Below are positions 36,809-45,832 of a stretch of 64,000 nucleotides of DNA, piece by piece (position 1 is the first letter of the stretch; each line of letters opens with the position of its first letter). The notes under the pieces are model-generated. The model made no database searches. It saw nothing but the letters and a program-made list of their open reading frames with translations, and was not told the origin of the DNA. Both the position numbers and the translations under genes were made by a program. Origin of the DNA: Limosilactobacillus reuteri (lineage in GTDB: Bacteria > Bacillota > Bacilli > Lactobacillales > Lactobacillaceae); assembly GCF_034259105.1 (NCBI RefSeq), contig NZ_CP139478.1:1787001-1851000 (forward strand), given 5' to 3'.

Positions 36809-37522
36809 TTAGTTCTTTGATGGCTTGGTACCGGAGTCCTTTTCCACCTCCCGATTGCGTATTTCTGTTAATTTTTTTGCGAACGCAATCTCCATCTCTT
36901 GCTTTTCTAGCTGAGCCCTTAATAAGTGATTTTCTGCCTTGAGTCGGTCAACTTCCGTCCACTTCTCTTCTGGCTTAGCTTTGCCTCGGCGATCACGAAG
37001 TGATTCTGGGTCATTACCGCTTTTGCGATACTTTTGATACCAGCCATAAACTTGTTGGTAACTAATATGGTACTTTTCAACTGCCCAATTGTAGTTCACA
37101 TCATGCTTAATCAACTCTTCAATGATAGTAAGTCGTTCTTCAAAGTCAGTCTTTCGTCCACTCATTTTTGAATCTCGCTTTCTTGGCGTATAGGCCTTTA
37201 AGTTAGATTCATTATACCGGATAATCCATTGTTCTAGTTGCCTTTGAGATCGTAAACCGTGTTTTATCGCAAATAAATCTAATGCCTCATCTGTTTGTTG
37301 ATATTGTTCAACCAATGAGTTTTTAAATTCTTTAGAGTAGCTTTGATTATGATGACTTGTTTGAAGTCCTGGCATTCCCTGATACTTGTATAGAAGACTC
37401 CACCGCCTGATAGTTTTTTGGCTAATCTTGTACTTAGTTATTACCTTATGGATTCCATTTCGTAAAACTTCATTGAGGATTAAGAGTTTTTCCTCTGCTG
37501 AGTATTTAGATTTTCTTCCCAT
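36809..37522 (-). CDS. IS3-family transposase, OrfA (DNA-binding part)
   Basis: 237 aa from ATG 37522 (MGRKSKYSAEEKL), chosen for CGGAGGG 10 bases upstream; a longer frame to 37675 runs out of the element into pip. It contains two HTH segments (SAEEKLLILNEVLRNGIHKV; FEERLTIIEELIKHDVNYNW) and a C-terminal leucine-zipper-like helix (KAENHLLRAQLEKQEMEIAF), as in IS150 OrfA. Confidence 0.9.
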   Translation of the reverse strand: MGRKSKYSAEEKLLILNEVLRNGIHKVITKYKISQKTIRRWSLLYKYQGMPGLQTSHHNQSYSKEFKNSLVEQYQQTDEALDLFAIKHGLRSQRQLEQWIIRYNESNLKAYTPRKRDSKMSGRKTDFEERLTIIEELIKHDVNYNWAVEKYHISYQQVYGWYQKYRKSGNDPESLRDRRGKAKPEEKWTEVDRLKAENHLLRAQLEKQEMEIAFAKKLTEIRNREVEKDSGTKPSKN

Positions 37523-37610
37523 AGAAAAAGCCCTCCGAGTATAAGATGAATTTTCTATTTCATCTGTATACTCAGAGGGCATTATAGCCAACGTTTCCCC
37601 GGTCTTTTTA

Positions 37611-38522
37611 TTAATTATTAAACGTATTATTTTCAACATTCCGAATAAAGTCAGCGAGGTGCTTGTAATAAACATCGGGGTTATCTACCATGTGGTGGTG
37701 ACCACCATCGGGAGTAGTAACTAGCTGTGAATTTGGAATGAGACTATTCATTGTCTTAGCAGTTTCGATTGGCATCGTTTCGTGTTCACCAAATGTAATT
37801 AAAGTTGGCACCTTAATGTTCTTCAGTTGGTCACGGAAATGCCAGTCTTTAAGCTTACCGGTAATCACAAATTCGTTATCACCTTGGAAGACGTTGTAAA
37901 CCGCCGTGCCGCCAAGGTCTTTAAGATGATAAAGCTTGGATGGCTGCTTCCGGTCAACGTATTGTTCATTCATTACTTGAACGTATTCTTGATACTTAGG
38001 ATTACTGTAATCATTCTTGGCTTCGCATTCTTTCATAAAGGCAACCGCTTCTGGAGAAAGAGTCTTTTCCCGTAATTCATTAACTCGGTCGACATATTCA
38101 TCAATTTCGTCAACCATTGAAGAAATAATTGCGCCTTTAAGATGTTGCCCATACTTAACAGCGTATTCTTGAACTAAAAGGCCACCCCAACTTTGACCGA
38201 TAAGATAGAAATTGTCTAAGCCAAGCTTTTCTCGTACTTCATCTACTTCATCAAGGAAATATTCGTAAGTAAGGTACTTCTTCGCAATCTCAGGGTCAGA
38301 AAAATCTGGTTGATCAGAATAGAGTGAACCTAATTGATCATACATTGTTACCTGAACGTTCAGACCTTGCTTCTTTAATTGTTCAGCAGCGTCTTCCCAG
38401 TATTCATGATTGCCACCAGGACCCCCATGCAAAGCCAATAAATGAATATCACCTTCACCTTGGGTATTCGTCCATAGATGATAGCCATTATCAAGGGTAA
38501 TAATTTTAGTGCCTTGTTTCAT
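37611..38522 (-). CDS. pip: Proline iminopeptidase (alpha/beta hydrolase)
   Basis: 303 aa, cytosolic, releases N-terminal proline from peptides. Oxyanion motif LHGGPGGNHEYW, nucleophile elbow GQSWGGLLVQEYA (Ser) and the C-terminal His in PDGGHHHMVDNP; the Asp/Glu region is LITFGEHETMP. This is the PepI/Pip family of lactobacilli. GGAGAG precedes the ATG. Its stop codon coincides with the TTAA flanking the IS3-type element; the protein is complete. Partner in proline-peptide use with the adjacent pepX, which has the same direction. Confidence 0.93.
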   Translation of the reverse strand: MKQGTKIITLDNGYHLWTNTQGEGDIHLLALHGGPGGNHEYWEDAAEQLKKQGLNVQVTMYDQLGSLYSDQPDFSDPEIAKKYLTYEYFLDEVDEVREKLGLDNFYLIGQSWGGLLVQEYAVKYGQHLKGAIISSMVDEIDEYVDRVNELREKTLSPEAVAFMKECEAKNDYSNPKYQEYVQVMNEQYVDRKQPSKLYHLKDLGGTAVYNVFQGDNEFVITGKLKDWHFRDQLKNIKVPTLITFGEHETMPIETAKTMNSLIPNSQLVTTPDGGHHHMVDNPDVYYKHLADFIRNVENNTFNN

Positions 38523-38622
38523 TCTCGAATCTCTCCTTTTTATTAGTAATACTAACTATTTTACCGCAATTAGCTGAATTCTGCTAAAACTAGTTTTAAC
38601 GCGCTGTCTTTTTAGTGAGCAT

Positions 38623-41025
38623 TTAGTTCAAAATAGTAACACCTGGAATACTAAGATGACAGCCATTCAACGCTAATTGATATTCAATCCGTTCGTTGCC
38701 ACGAAGCGTGTATTCGTAATCAGTGCTATAAATAATGATCCCTAATTGATGACCAGCTACAATTCGGTGGAAAATTGGTTGAAGATCAAACTTAACAGTG
38801 ACAAATTGATTAGCGGCTAATTCATCAACTTGTGCTGGATTGTTTCGATTTTGCAAATTGATATGCCCACTTGCGATTACTTTATAATTAGTTGCTTCTT
38901 TTGCTAATTTAAATTCACGAAGGTCATCTGTCTTCCAGTGATAACCTAATTCAAGACCATTACGATTAAACAGAACAGGTGACATTGTAAGACGCTTGCT
39001 GCTGCCCAAGTCAACAAGCCGGGCACTAATCATTCCATAATTTTTCGAAGAAGCTACTTTTAATGTGACAGTCGGAGTTCCGCGGAGAAGCGTATCATCA
39101 TTAAATACAGCAGTTACGAAGCGCCAACTAAATTGACCGTTATCATTCACGAGTGCCTTTGCCCATGCTTGGGGTTGTTTACACCATTGAAGGTACTTTT
39201 CTTCTGGTTGTTGGTCATTAAAGCTTTGGATTCCTAGTCCGGGCAAATTCGTTAGGCGATGGTCGTTAAATTGGTACTGTTTTTGTTCGCCTGCAGTCCA
39301 TTGATCATATGCGGTCCAAGTTTCGGGGGTGCTATTGTCTTGCACAAGAACACTTGGCAGGGTATCATCAGCATGATTTTCTTGACCCCAGAGCTTATTA
39401 GCAAGCCAGAGATTAACCATGTCAGAGAAATCTAATGAACGAAAGGCATTGATATAAATATGTTGTCCTTGGTGAAGGATGAGTTTGCTTGTAATTGGCA
39501 GACTTTGAATGCCGTCATAAAGTGCTTTAACGTTACTAGGACGGACATTGGTATCATTAAGGCCATGCACCATCATCACGGCAGCTTTGATGTTTTCGAG
39601 ATCATGCCGATAATTGCGGTGGTCCCAGAATTGATTATAATTACCAGTCGTCCGATCCATTGCTCCTTGCATTTTAGCGATATATTTATCATTTACTTTT
39701 TCAATTCGGCGGTAGTCTGCGGGACGTTTGGTCCGACTGAATGTTTCATCGGCTAAAACGTCGGTGTCTTCTCCTTGAAAGCCGCCGGGTGCACGGACAA
39801 GGCCATTTTCTCGGTAATAGTCATACCAGCTGGAAATGCCAGCTTCACTAATAATTGCTTCGAGGCCAGGTACACCAGTGGTTGCGACAGCGGTGGCTAG
39901 AGTGCCGAGATATGAGCGTCCTGTCATTGCGACTTTACCATTACACCAGGTCGCCTTGATTGTGGTACCGCTATGACGTTCAGTAAAGGCTTGCCGATCA
40001 CCATGAAGCCACTCGACGACAGCCTTCATCGCATCAGTCTGTTCTGGAGAACCACACGTTTGCAGACCGTCCGAATCTTTGGTACCAATTCCGGCTGAAT
40101 AAACAACCGCATAACCACGGGCGGCGAGGTAATTATTTAGTGTGTAGGCTGGCGTGGTACTAAATGTCTCAGTAGCTTGCCGGCTTTCGCCAGTAACTTT
40201 TTGGCGTGAAAAGTCAGTCGGAAATTTTTCTTCAGTCGGGGCCTGATAATCAGGATCCTTATGTTTCAAAGGAAGATTGACGTTATGCGTTGCTTTTTCA
40301 CCCCACTCATCGTTTGTTCCTTGATTATAAGGACTAGCAGTAAAGACAACGGGAACTTTTAGTCCATGGTCCGATTCGATTGGCCGCATAATTTCCACTT
40401 TAACTAAATCTGCTTTACCATCAAAATCAGTATCCATATCGGTCTCAATGTAAACAACCTCACGAATGAATTTAGCAGGATCAAAACTAGCAAGCGGCTT
40501 TCCATTGAAAAAGAGTGGTTTTTGTTCAGCTGGAAGCTGGTAACTCCAAGCCATAAAGCCCTCTGCCGTTAAATGATCAATAAGCGATTGACCATTTTTG
40601 TTGTGAGTATTTAAAAGAAGGTAAAAAGCATCGGTAACGTTTGCGGTTGTCCATTTTTGATGTGATTCGACTGGCAAGCCAATTTTCTTAACTGTAGCAA
40701 GGGGATCTGTAATATCAAAATCAACTGCGGCCTCAAAATCGAGTAGTTGGAGAGCGACGAGGTAAAATACTTCATCGGTTAATATTTGATTCTGGTCAAA
40801 CCAATCATCAAGAGCAAGGTCAGGAGTAGCTAATAGGTCATGAAGCCACTGTTTAGTGATGATCGGTTGGGCACTTGCCATATGAATTCGTGCTAAGAAG
40901 GTTTCAAACATTGCGTTCGGTGTTAAAGTTTGTTCTTCGTTTTTCCGAAGCAAGTGAATCTGCATTAATTCTTGGCGCCGTGCTTGTGGTGTAGTCGAAG
41001 TAATACTAAATTGATTGATTTTCAT
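38623..41025 (-). CDS. pepX: Xaa-Pro dipeptidyl-peptidase PepX
   Basis: 800 aa, S15 family serine peptidase cutting X-Pro dipeptides from casein-type peptides in the cytosol. Catalytic Ser in MTGRSYLGTLATAVATTG, Asp in MVHGLNDTNVRPSN and His in LHQGQHIYINAF. An N-terminal helical dimerisation domain and a C-terminal jelly-roll domain are both in place. ATG 41025 has GAGGTG 7 bases upstream, better than the GTG at 41034. Only 28 bp of native leader remain before IS30-A copy 3. The native promoter was moved to the potA side by inversion, so expression may now depend on the transposase transcript. Confidence 0.95.
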   Translation of the reverse strand: MKINQFSITSTTPQARRQELMQIHLLRKNEEQTLTPNAMFETFLARIHMASAQPIITKQWLHDLLATPDLALDDWFDQNQILTDEVFYLVALQLLDFEAAVDFDITDPLATVKKIGLPVESHQKWTTANVTDAFYLLLNTHNKNGQSLIDHLTAEGFMAWSYQLPAEQKPLFFNGKPLASFDPAKFIREVVYIETDMDTDFDGKADLVKVEIMRPIESDHGLKVPVVFTASPYNQGTNDEWGEKATHNVNLPLKHKDPDYQAPTEEKFPTDFSRQKVTGESRQATETFSTTPAYTLNNYLAARGYAVVYSAGIGTKDSDGLQTCGSPEQTDAMKAVVEWLHGDRQAFTERHSGTTIKATWCNGKVAMTGRSYLGTLATAVATTGVPGLEAIISEAGISSWYDYYRENGLVRAPGGFQGEDTDVLADETFSRTKRPADYRRIEKVNDKYIAKMQGAMDRTTGNYNQFWDHRNYRHDLENIKAAVMMVHGLNDTNVRPSNVKALYDGIQSLPITSKLILHQGQHIYINAFRSLDFSDMVNLWLANKLWGQENHADDTLPSVLVQDNSTPETWTAYDQWTAGEQKQYQFNDHRLTNLPGLGIQSFNDQQPEEKYLQWCKQPQAWAKALVNDNGQFSWRFVTAVFNDDTLLRGTPTVTLKVASSKNYGMISARLVDLGSSKRLTMSPVLFNRNGLELGYHWKTDDLREFKLAKEATNYKVIASGHINLQNRNNPAQVDELAANQFVTVKFDLQPIFHRIVAGHQLGIIIYSTDYEYTLRGNERIEYQLALNGCHLSIPGVTILN

Positions 41026-41039
41026 CTGGAACACCTCGT

Positions 41040-41053
41040 ATAAAATTTGATAT
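41040..41053. repeat. 14-bp target duplication, pepX side of IS30-A copy 3
   Basis: ATAAAATTTGATAT, the reverse complement of 33516-33529, directly abutting the left end of the element. Confidence 0.88.
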
Positions 41054-42332
41054 CCTAAATTTCAAGAATAAGTTAGCCACTGGACTCAAATAAATAATAC
41101 TGACCAATTGATTATTGGTTGATGGAGCTGTGATATCTCTTGGTAGAAGGCCTTACGATAGATATCCATTGACGAATGTCCATTAAACATAGCTCGTGGA
41201 TAGTGATTCATCCAATCATTAGTCGCTATGATCTGAGCACTACTATAGTTATTTATAGCTTCACCTTTGGTAATCTCCTTGCGGAGAAACCGGTTATTGA
41301 TCTCATTGGATCCACGTTCCCAAGGGGAATACGGATCAGCATAGAAAACATGATCGTGAACTTGTGTTAACTCACTAAATTCTGAACCGTTGTCAGAGGT
41401 TATTGTCTTAAAGATGCGATAGTAAGCATCTGTGCCCATTTTCTGGCGTAAATTTATAAAGAACTGATTTACTGCATGCGCAGTTTTACCAGCAATTTTA
41501 CTCGTGATATTAACTCGTGAAAGGCGATCAGTCATTACTAGTACAACACTGTCATTACCGTTTTTCTGTCCCTGAACTGTATCTAGTTCCCAATGGCCAA
41601 TTTCGGACCGTTGGTCCGCAGTTTGAGGTCGTTGAGCAATATTAGGCCCTAAGCACCTTTTAGCTTGCGGATGAGTTCGATGATGCTTACGTTTAGGTTT
41701 TTCAAAGAGGTCTAAATTGGACGTACGAAGCACACCCTCATTAATCCATTGATATAAAGTTACAACCGACTTTGGGATCAGGGTGCCATCATTCATTAAA
41801 TCTCGAGCCTTATAAATAACCGCTTGTGGGGAGTAATGGTGGTCGTCAAACTCACCAAGCATTAGCTGATCAGCTAATCGTAAAAATTGCTTTGAAGAAT
41901 AATATAAGCGACGACGACCAGAATGGCGGTGATGTTCAAGATATGTGGCCTGACCAGCTTCATAACTATAGATGTAGTAAGAATATTCGTAAATCTTACC
42001 ATTAGATTTTTGACGACGAAGTTGGCGGACCGTACCACGGTTGAGCTCGTTATTAATTGTTTGATGATTAACTCCTAATTGGCGACCAATTGCGCGATTG
42101 GAAAGTCCTTGCGACTTTAAAGTCGCAATCATCACACGTTCTTCTTTAGTAAGATGAGCATTCTTTTTATGAGTAGTCAATAAACTAGTAGACATGGTAT
42201 CATTTAAGTGCGTCATTTGACGGACATCCTTTCATATAGGTTTGGTTCACTTAATATGATACCTGATGTCACGCCGAATGGCGTTTTTTATTTACCACCA
42301 ACTGGGTGGCTAACTTCATTCTATAATCCACC
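41054..42332 (-). mobile_element. IS30-family element, type A, copy 3 (1279 bp)
   Basis: Same ends and length as copies 1 and 2. The left flank matches copy 2's outer flank; the right flank (ATTGGTTTGCGATA) matches nothing nearby. It is the other end of the inverted block. Confidence 0.93.
41086..42216 (-). CDS. IS30-family transposase (type A, copy 3)
   Basis: 376 aa, protein identical to copy 2, all catalytic motifs present. Transcribed towards pepX, whose start codon is 61 bases past this gene's stop. I saw no terminator between them, so read-through into pepX is possible. Confidence 0.95.
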   Translation of the reverse strand: MTHLNDTMSTSLLTTHKKNAHLTKEERVMIATLKSQGLSNRAIGRQLGVNHQTINNELNRGTVRQLRRQKSNGKIYEYSYYIYSYEAGQATYLEHHRHSGRRRLYYSSKQFLRLADQLMLGEFDDHHYSPQAVIYKARDLMNDGTLIPKSVVTLYQWINEGVLRTSNLDLFEKPKRKHHRTHPQAKRCLGPNIAQRPQTADQRSEIGHWELDTVQGQKNGNDSVVLVMTDRLSRVNITSKIAGKTAHAVNQFFINLRQKMGTDAYYRIFKTITSDNGSEFSELTQVHDHVFYADPYSPWERGSNEINNRFLRKEITKGEAINNYSSAQIIATNDWMNHYPRAMFNGHSSMDIYRKAFYQEISQLHQPIINWSVLFI

Positions 42333-42407
42333 ATTGGTTTGCGATAAATTATCTGTTGAATTAAAAATATAATAATATTTATAAAGTAATTTGCGATTAC
42401 CATCATA

Positions 42408-42752
42408 TTATTCAAATTCTAGTGCTTCAATCTTTCCAGGAATAGAGGTACTTCGAGCGTATCTTCCTCCTAAATAAGTAAACAAAGCAATTAAAATACC
42501 AAAAGTAATGAGGGCGATATATCCCCACCGCTTATTATTTTTTCTGGGTGTAATTTCACGTGAAACTAGCTGATGATTACTTTGACTTAGCTTCGTATGA
42601 CATACCGAACATTCTCGTGACCCTAATGCATTAACTTTTCCACAATTAGGACAGACCAAGGCAAGCATTCGCCCTTTAAGTGGTTTCCCACAATTCTCAC
42701 AGACTTCGGCATCGTCTGGATTTAATGTGTTACAGTAGGGACATTTTTTCAT
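42408..42752 (-). CDS. Small double zinc-ribbon membrane protein
   Basis: 114 aa. Two zinc ribbons (CPYCNTLNPDDAEVCENCG; CPNCGKVNALGSRECSVC), then a basic linker and one transmembrane segment (WGYIALITFGILIALFTYLG). Function unknown; zinc-ribbon anchors of this type are common in Lactobacillaceae. Its ATG overlaps the stop of the ferredoxin-NADP reductase gene (ATGA), so they are co-translated. Confidence 0.85.
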   Translation of the reverse strand: MKKCPYCNTLNPDDAEVCENCGKPLKGRMLALVCPNCGKVNALGSRECSVCHTKLSQSNHQLVSREITPRKNNKRWGYIALITFGILIALFTYLGGRYARSTSIPGKIEALEFE

Positions 42753-43747
42753 TTAGTAATCCCCATTGAAGAGCTATGCATTGCCATTCGCTTATCGGGA
42801 TAGAGTTTCTTAGCGAGGGCGGTTACCGCAGTCGGTGCTTCCCCAAAGCCGGCCGCAATCAACGCGACTTTCCCCAGATAGGTCACACCATCCCCGATCG
42901 CGTATACCCCTTCAATACTGGTCTCCATCATTGAATCAACCTTGATCAAGTTGCGCTCTGCTGCTAAGTCAAGAGACCACTGATTCAAGGCCGCATTATT
43001 AGAGGTAAACCCATAGTTAACTACAATCTTATCCACATTCAATTGCGCTTCATCGTCACTACGCATCTTCTTAAGATCGAGCGTTACCGTCTTATCATCT
43101 TCTACCGTTAATGCGCGTGGTAAGAAAGGCGTATCCAGTTGGACAGATGATTGTTTAAGCTGAGTTACAGTATGCTCTAAGCCACGGAATTGGTCCCGCC
43201 GATGGACAAGGTGCACTTCCTTGGCAACCGGTTCAAGCATTAAGGCAATATCAATCGCGGAGTCTCCCCCACCAAGAATGGCAACCCGCTTGTCCGCATA
43301 ATCAGCTTTATGATTAACAAAGTAGGAAAGTTGTTTGCCTTCAAGCTCAGCTGCTCCCTCTAAACCGAGCTTACGGGGAGTAAACGCTCCGTTACCGAGA
43401 GCAATAATTACTGCTCGTGACCGTGATACCCGCTTTGCTGATTTGATGGTAAAGGTTCCATCATCTTCTTTGATGACGTCCTCAACAGTTTCACCAAGGA
43501 ATTGATCAATCGGTGCCACTGCCATTTGTTCTTCTAGCTTAGCGATTAGGTCACGTCCAGTTACGCCTGGCATTCCCGCTACATCCCAAACTTGTTTTTC
43601 AGGATAGAGCGCCCCTACTTGCCCGCCAAGTTTCGGAAGGCTTTCAATTAGCTGGGCATCTAATTCATGAAGGCCACAATAAAATGAAGCAAACATCCCT
43701 GCTGGACCTCCACCAATAATTGTCACATCATAAATTTTCTCTGCCAT
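42749..43747 (-). CDS. Ferredoxin/flavodoxin-NADP+ reductase (thioredoxin reductase-like)
   Basis: 332 aa. FAD site IIGGGPAGMFASFYCG, NADPH site VAILGGGDSAIDIALM, C-terminal FAD motif VYAIGDGVTY. There is no CxxC between the NADPH motif and the second FAD region, so this is the TrxR-like FNR (YumC) type, not thioredoxin reductase. It moves electrons between NADPH and ferredoxin or flavodoxin. Followed by the overlapping zinc-ribbon gene. Confidence 0.92.
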   Translation of the reverse strand: MAEKIYDVTIIGGGPAGMFASFYCGLHELDAQLIESLPKLGGQVGALYPEKQVWDVAGMPGVTGRDLIAKLEEQMAVAPIDQFLGETVEDVIKEDDGTFTIKSAKRVSRSRAVIIALGNGAFTPRKLGLEGAAELEGKQLSYFVNHKADYADKRVAILGGGDSAIDIALMLEPVAKEVHLVHRRDQFRGLEHTVTQLKQSSVQLDTPFLPRALTVEDDKTVTLDLKKMRSDDEAQLNVDKIVVNYGFTSNNAALNQWSLDLAAERNLIKVDSMMETSIEGVYAIGDGVTYLGKVALIAAGFGEAPTAVTALAKKLYPDKRMAMHSSSMGITK

Positions 43748-43911
43748 TTCTCCTCTAATCCTTTCATTTTCATATTTAAAATTATTATATCATCTTTATT
43801 TTTGATGAAATTTCGTAAGCGGTCTCAAATTTTAATTGTAATTATTCCAAATTTAAATTAACATATTATATACAGAGATTGATTTTGCTTAAAATTGGAG
43901 GAATAAATACT

Positions 43912-44874
43912 ATGGCAAAACGTAAAATGATTCTTGATTTAGATACTGGTGTTGATGACGCTTTAGCTATTGCCTATGCGCTCGCTGACCCAGAAGTTGA
44001 TCTAATCGGAATTGTAAGTTCATACGGTAACAACCTATTAGATGTTTGTGCCGAAAACAGCCTTAAGTTATTGGAATTATTAGGTCACACTGATATTCCA
44101 GTATTTAAGGGTCTTCCACATTCATGCACTACCGACCACTTTGATGTAATGCAAGTTTCAAAGGATATCCACGGTGATAACGGGATCGGTGATGTTGAAT
44201 TACCAGCACCAAGTCGGGCTCTTGAAGAACAATCCGGTGTTGATTTCTACATCGAAGCCGCTCACAAGTATGGCAAGGACTTAATCATCATCCCTACTGG
44301 TCCAATGACTAACTTAGCTGCTGCCTTGAAGAAGGATCCTGAAATTGCTGACTTGATTGGTAATGTCACATTCATGGGTGGTGCCTTAACTGTTGAAGGT
44401 AATGTTACTCCTGTCGCAGAAGCTAACATTAACCAAGATCCAAAGGCTGCCGATGAAGTAATGAAGTCCAACTTGCCACTTACGATGGTTGGTCTTGATG
44501 TTACTTTGCGGACTCTCCTTACTAAGAACGAAACAAAGCAATGGCGTGAATTAGGTACTGCTTCTGGTAAGGCTTTTGCTGATATTACCGACTTCTACAT
44601 CGACGCTTACTACAACCTTGATATTGATAAGCGTGGTTGTGCCCTCCACGATCCATTAGCTGTTGGTGTTGGTATTGACCCATCATTTGTTTCAACTATT
44701 AGCTTATTCATGAAGGTTGTTTACCAAGAAGGACCTTACTATGGTCGGACAATCGGTGACAACGCTAAGTTAAACGATCCTAACCCTAATGTTAAGGTTG
44801 CCGTTAACGTTGACAAAGAACGTTACCTCAAGGCCTTCATGGACCGCTTAAACAAGCTTTTCAAAGAAAATTAA
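43912..44874 (+). CDS. Ribonucleoside hydrolase (IUNH family)
   Basis: 320 aa. Ca2+-binding signature LDLDTGVDDALAIAYAL at the N-terminus, the conserved IIPTGPMTNLAAAL and the HDPLAVGVGIDPSF block with the active-site His. It cleaves nucleosides to base and ribose. I chose ATG 43912 (MAKRKMIL) with TTGGAGG 10 bases upstream; an earlier in-frame ATG at 43879 lacks a site. Closed by a hairpin at 44881-44915. Purine or pyrimidine preference cannot be told. Confidence 0.93.
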   Translation: MAKRKMILDLDTGVDDALAIAYALADPEVDLIGIVSSYGNNLLDVCAENSLKLLELLGHTDIPVFKGLPHSCTTDHFDVMQVSKDIHGDNGIGDVELPAPSRALEEQSGVDFYIEAAHKYGKDLIIIPTGPMTNLAAALKKDPEIADLIGNVTFMGGALTVEGNVTPVAEANINQDPKAADEVMKSNLPLTMVGLDVTLRTLLTKNETKQWRELGTASGKAFADITDFYIDAYYNLDIDKRGCALHDPLAVGVGIDPSFVSTISLFMKVVYQEGPYYGRTIGDNAKLNDPNPNVKVAVNVDKERYLKAFMDRLNKLFKEN

Positions 44875-44880
44875 ATTAAT

Positions 44881-44915
44881 AAAGAGGCTGTTGAAAATAA
44901 TTCTCCAGTCTCTTT
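44881..44915 (+). terminator. Terminator of the nucleoside hydrolase gene
   Basis: AAAGAGGCTG (44881-44890) against 44906-44915 with one G-T pair, then TTTAATTTT. Its 5' 20 nt are identical to the hairpin at 61305-61324. Confidence 0.85.
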
Positions 44916-45014
44916 TAATTTTGTAAGGCGTTATTCTCCTGTTTTTCTTCGATAGTTGTTATAATAAAATTTGTAAAGGATTGTTTTTGATTTTACTAAG
45001 GAAGTGTCTTATTA

Positions 45015-45770
45015 ATGGGTCGTTTAGATAATAAAGTTGCAATTATTACTGGTGGTTCTAAAGGAATTGGGGCCGCTGTCGCAAAAAAGTTTATCGAAGA
45101 AGGCGCAAAGGTTGTTTTAACCGCTCGGAAGATGGATGAGGGACAAAAAGTCGCTGACCAACTAGGTGACAATGCGATCTTTATCCAACAAGACGTTGCT
45201 CGGAAAGGAGACTGGGACCGGGTAATCCGTCAAACTGTCCAAGTCTTCGGGAAACTCAATATTGTGGTTAACAACGCGGGAATTGCCGAATATGCCGATG
45301 TTGAAAAGACAAATGCTGAAATTTGGGATAAAACAATTGCTGTTAACCTCACTGGTACGATGTGGGGAACCAAGCTTGGTATTGAAGCAATGAAGAACAA
45401 CGGGGAAAAGAATTCAATCATCAATATGTCATCCATTGAAGGATTGATTGGTGATCCTGATCTCTTTGCATACAATGCTTCTAAAGGTGGTGTCCGCCTC
45501 TTAACTAAGTCCGCTGCGCTTGATTGTGCTCGGAAAGGCTACGACATCCGGGTAAATACAATTCATCCTGGTTATATCTCAACTCCACTAGTTGATAATT
45601 TAGTCAAGGATGACCCAAAGGCAGAAGGACACCTAGAAAGCCTTCATCCCCTTGGCCGTCTTGGAAAGCCAGAAGAGATTGCTAACCTTGCTTTATACCT
45701 TGCTTCAGACGAATCAAGCTTTAGTACTGGTTCAGAATTTGTCGCTGATGGTGGCTACACGGCTCAATAA
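45015..45770 (+). CDS. NADP-type R-specific short-chain alcohol dehydrogenase
   Basis: 251 aa SDR. Cofactor motif ITGGSKGIGAAVA followed by LTAR, whose Arg after strand 2 favours NADP(H). Catalytic Ser in NMSSIEG and Tyr/Lys in YNASKGG. The C-terminal GGYTAQ resembles R-specific ADH of Lactobacillus brevis/kefiri. Probably reduces ketones or aldehydes in the cytosol; the physiological substrate is unknown. GGAAGTG site before the ATG. Converges on the TauE-type gene through a shared terminator. Confidence 0.9.
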   Translation: MGRLDNKVAIITGGSKGIGAAVAKKFIEEGAKVVLTARKMDEGQKVADQLGDNAIFIQQDVARKGDWDRVIRQTVQVFGKLNIVVNNAGIAEYADVEKTNAEIWDKTIAVNLTGTMWGTKLGIEAMKNNGEKNSIINMSSIEGLIGDPDLFAYNASKGGVRLLTKSAALDCARKGYDIRVNTIHPGYISTPLVDNLVKDDPKAEGHLESLHPLGRLGKPEEIANLALYLASDESSFSTGSEFVADGGYTAQ

Positions 45771-45789
45771 TATTCACAAGGACAAAAAC

Positions 45790-45828
45790 AAAAGGATCAT
45801 TGCCAAACTAGATGACAGTGATCCTTTT
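45790..45828. terminator. Bidirectional terminator between the SDR and TauE-type genes
   Basis: AAAAGGATCATTG pairs with 45816-45828; T-rich on the plus side, A-rich on the minus side. Confidence 0.88.
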
Positions 45829-45832
45829 TGTT

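Larger units (their letters stand above)
35900..37610 (-). mobile_element. IS3-family element (IS150-like), two reading frames
   Basis: Terminal repeats TAAAAAGACCG at both ends, extended imperfectly to share GTATACAGAT further in. TTAA directly flanks both sides (35896-35899 and 37611-37614), a plausible 4-bp target duplication. Inserted exactly at the junction of the type C element and the stop of pip. ~1711 bp. Confidence 0.85.

Noticed and set aside
33530..42332. A composite transposon made by IS30-A copies 2 and 3 around pip and pepX.
   Set aside because: The outer flanks (33516-33529 and 42333 onward) do not match, while the shared duplication is inverted between an outer and an inner flank. 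Inversion fits better.
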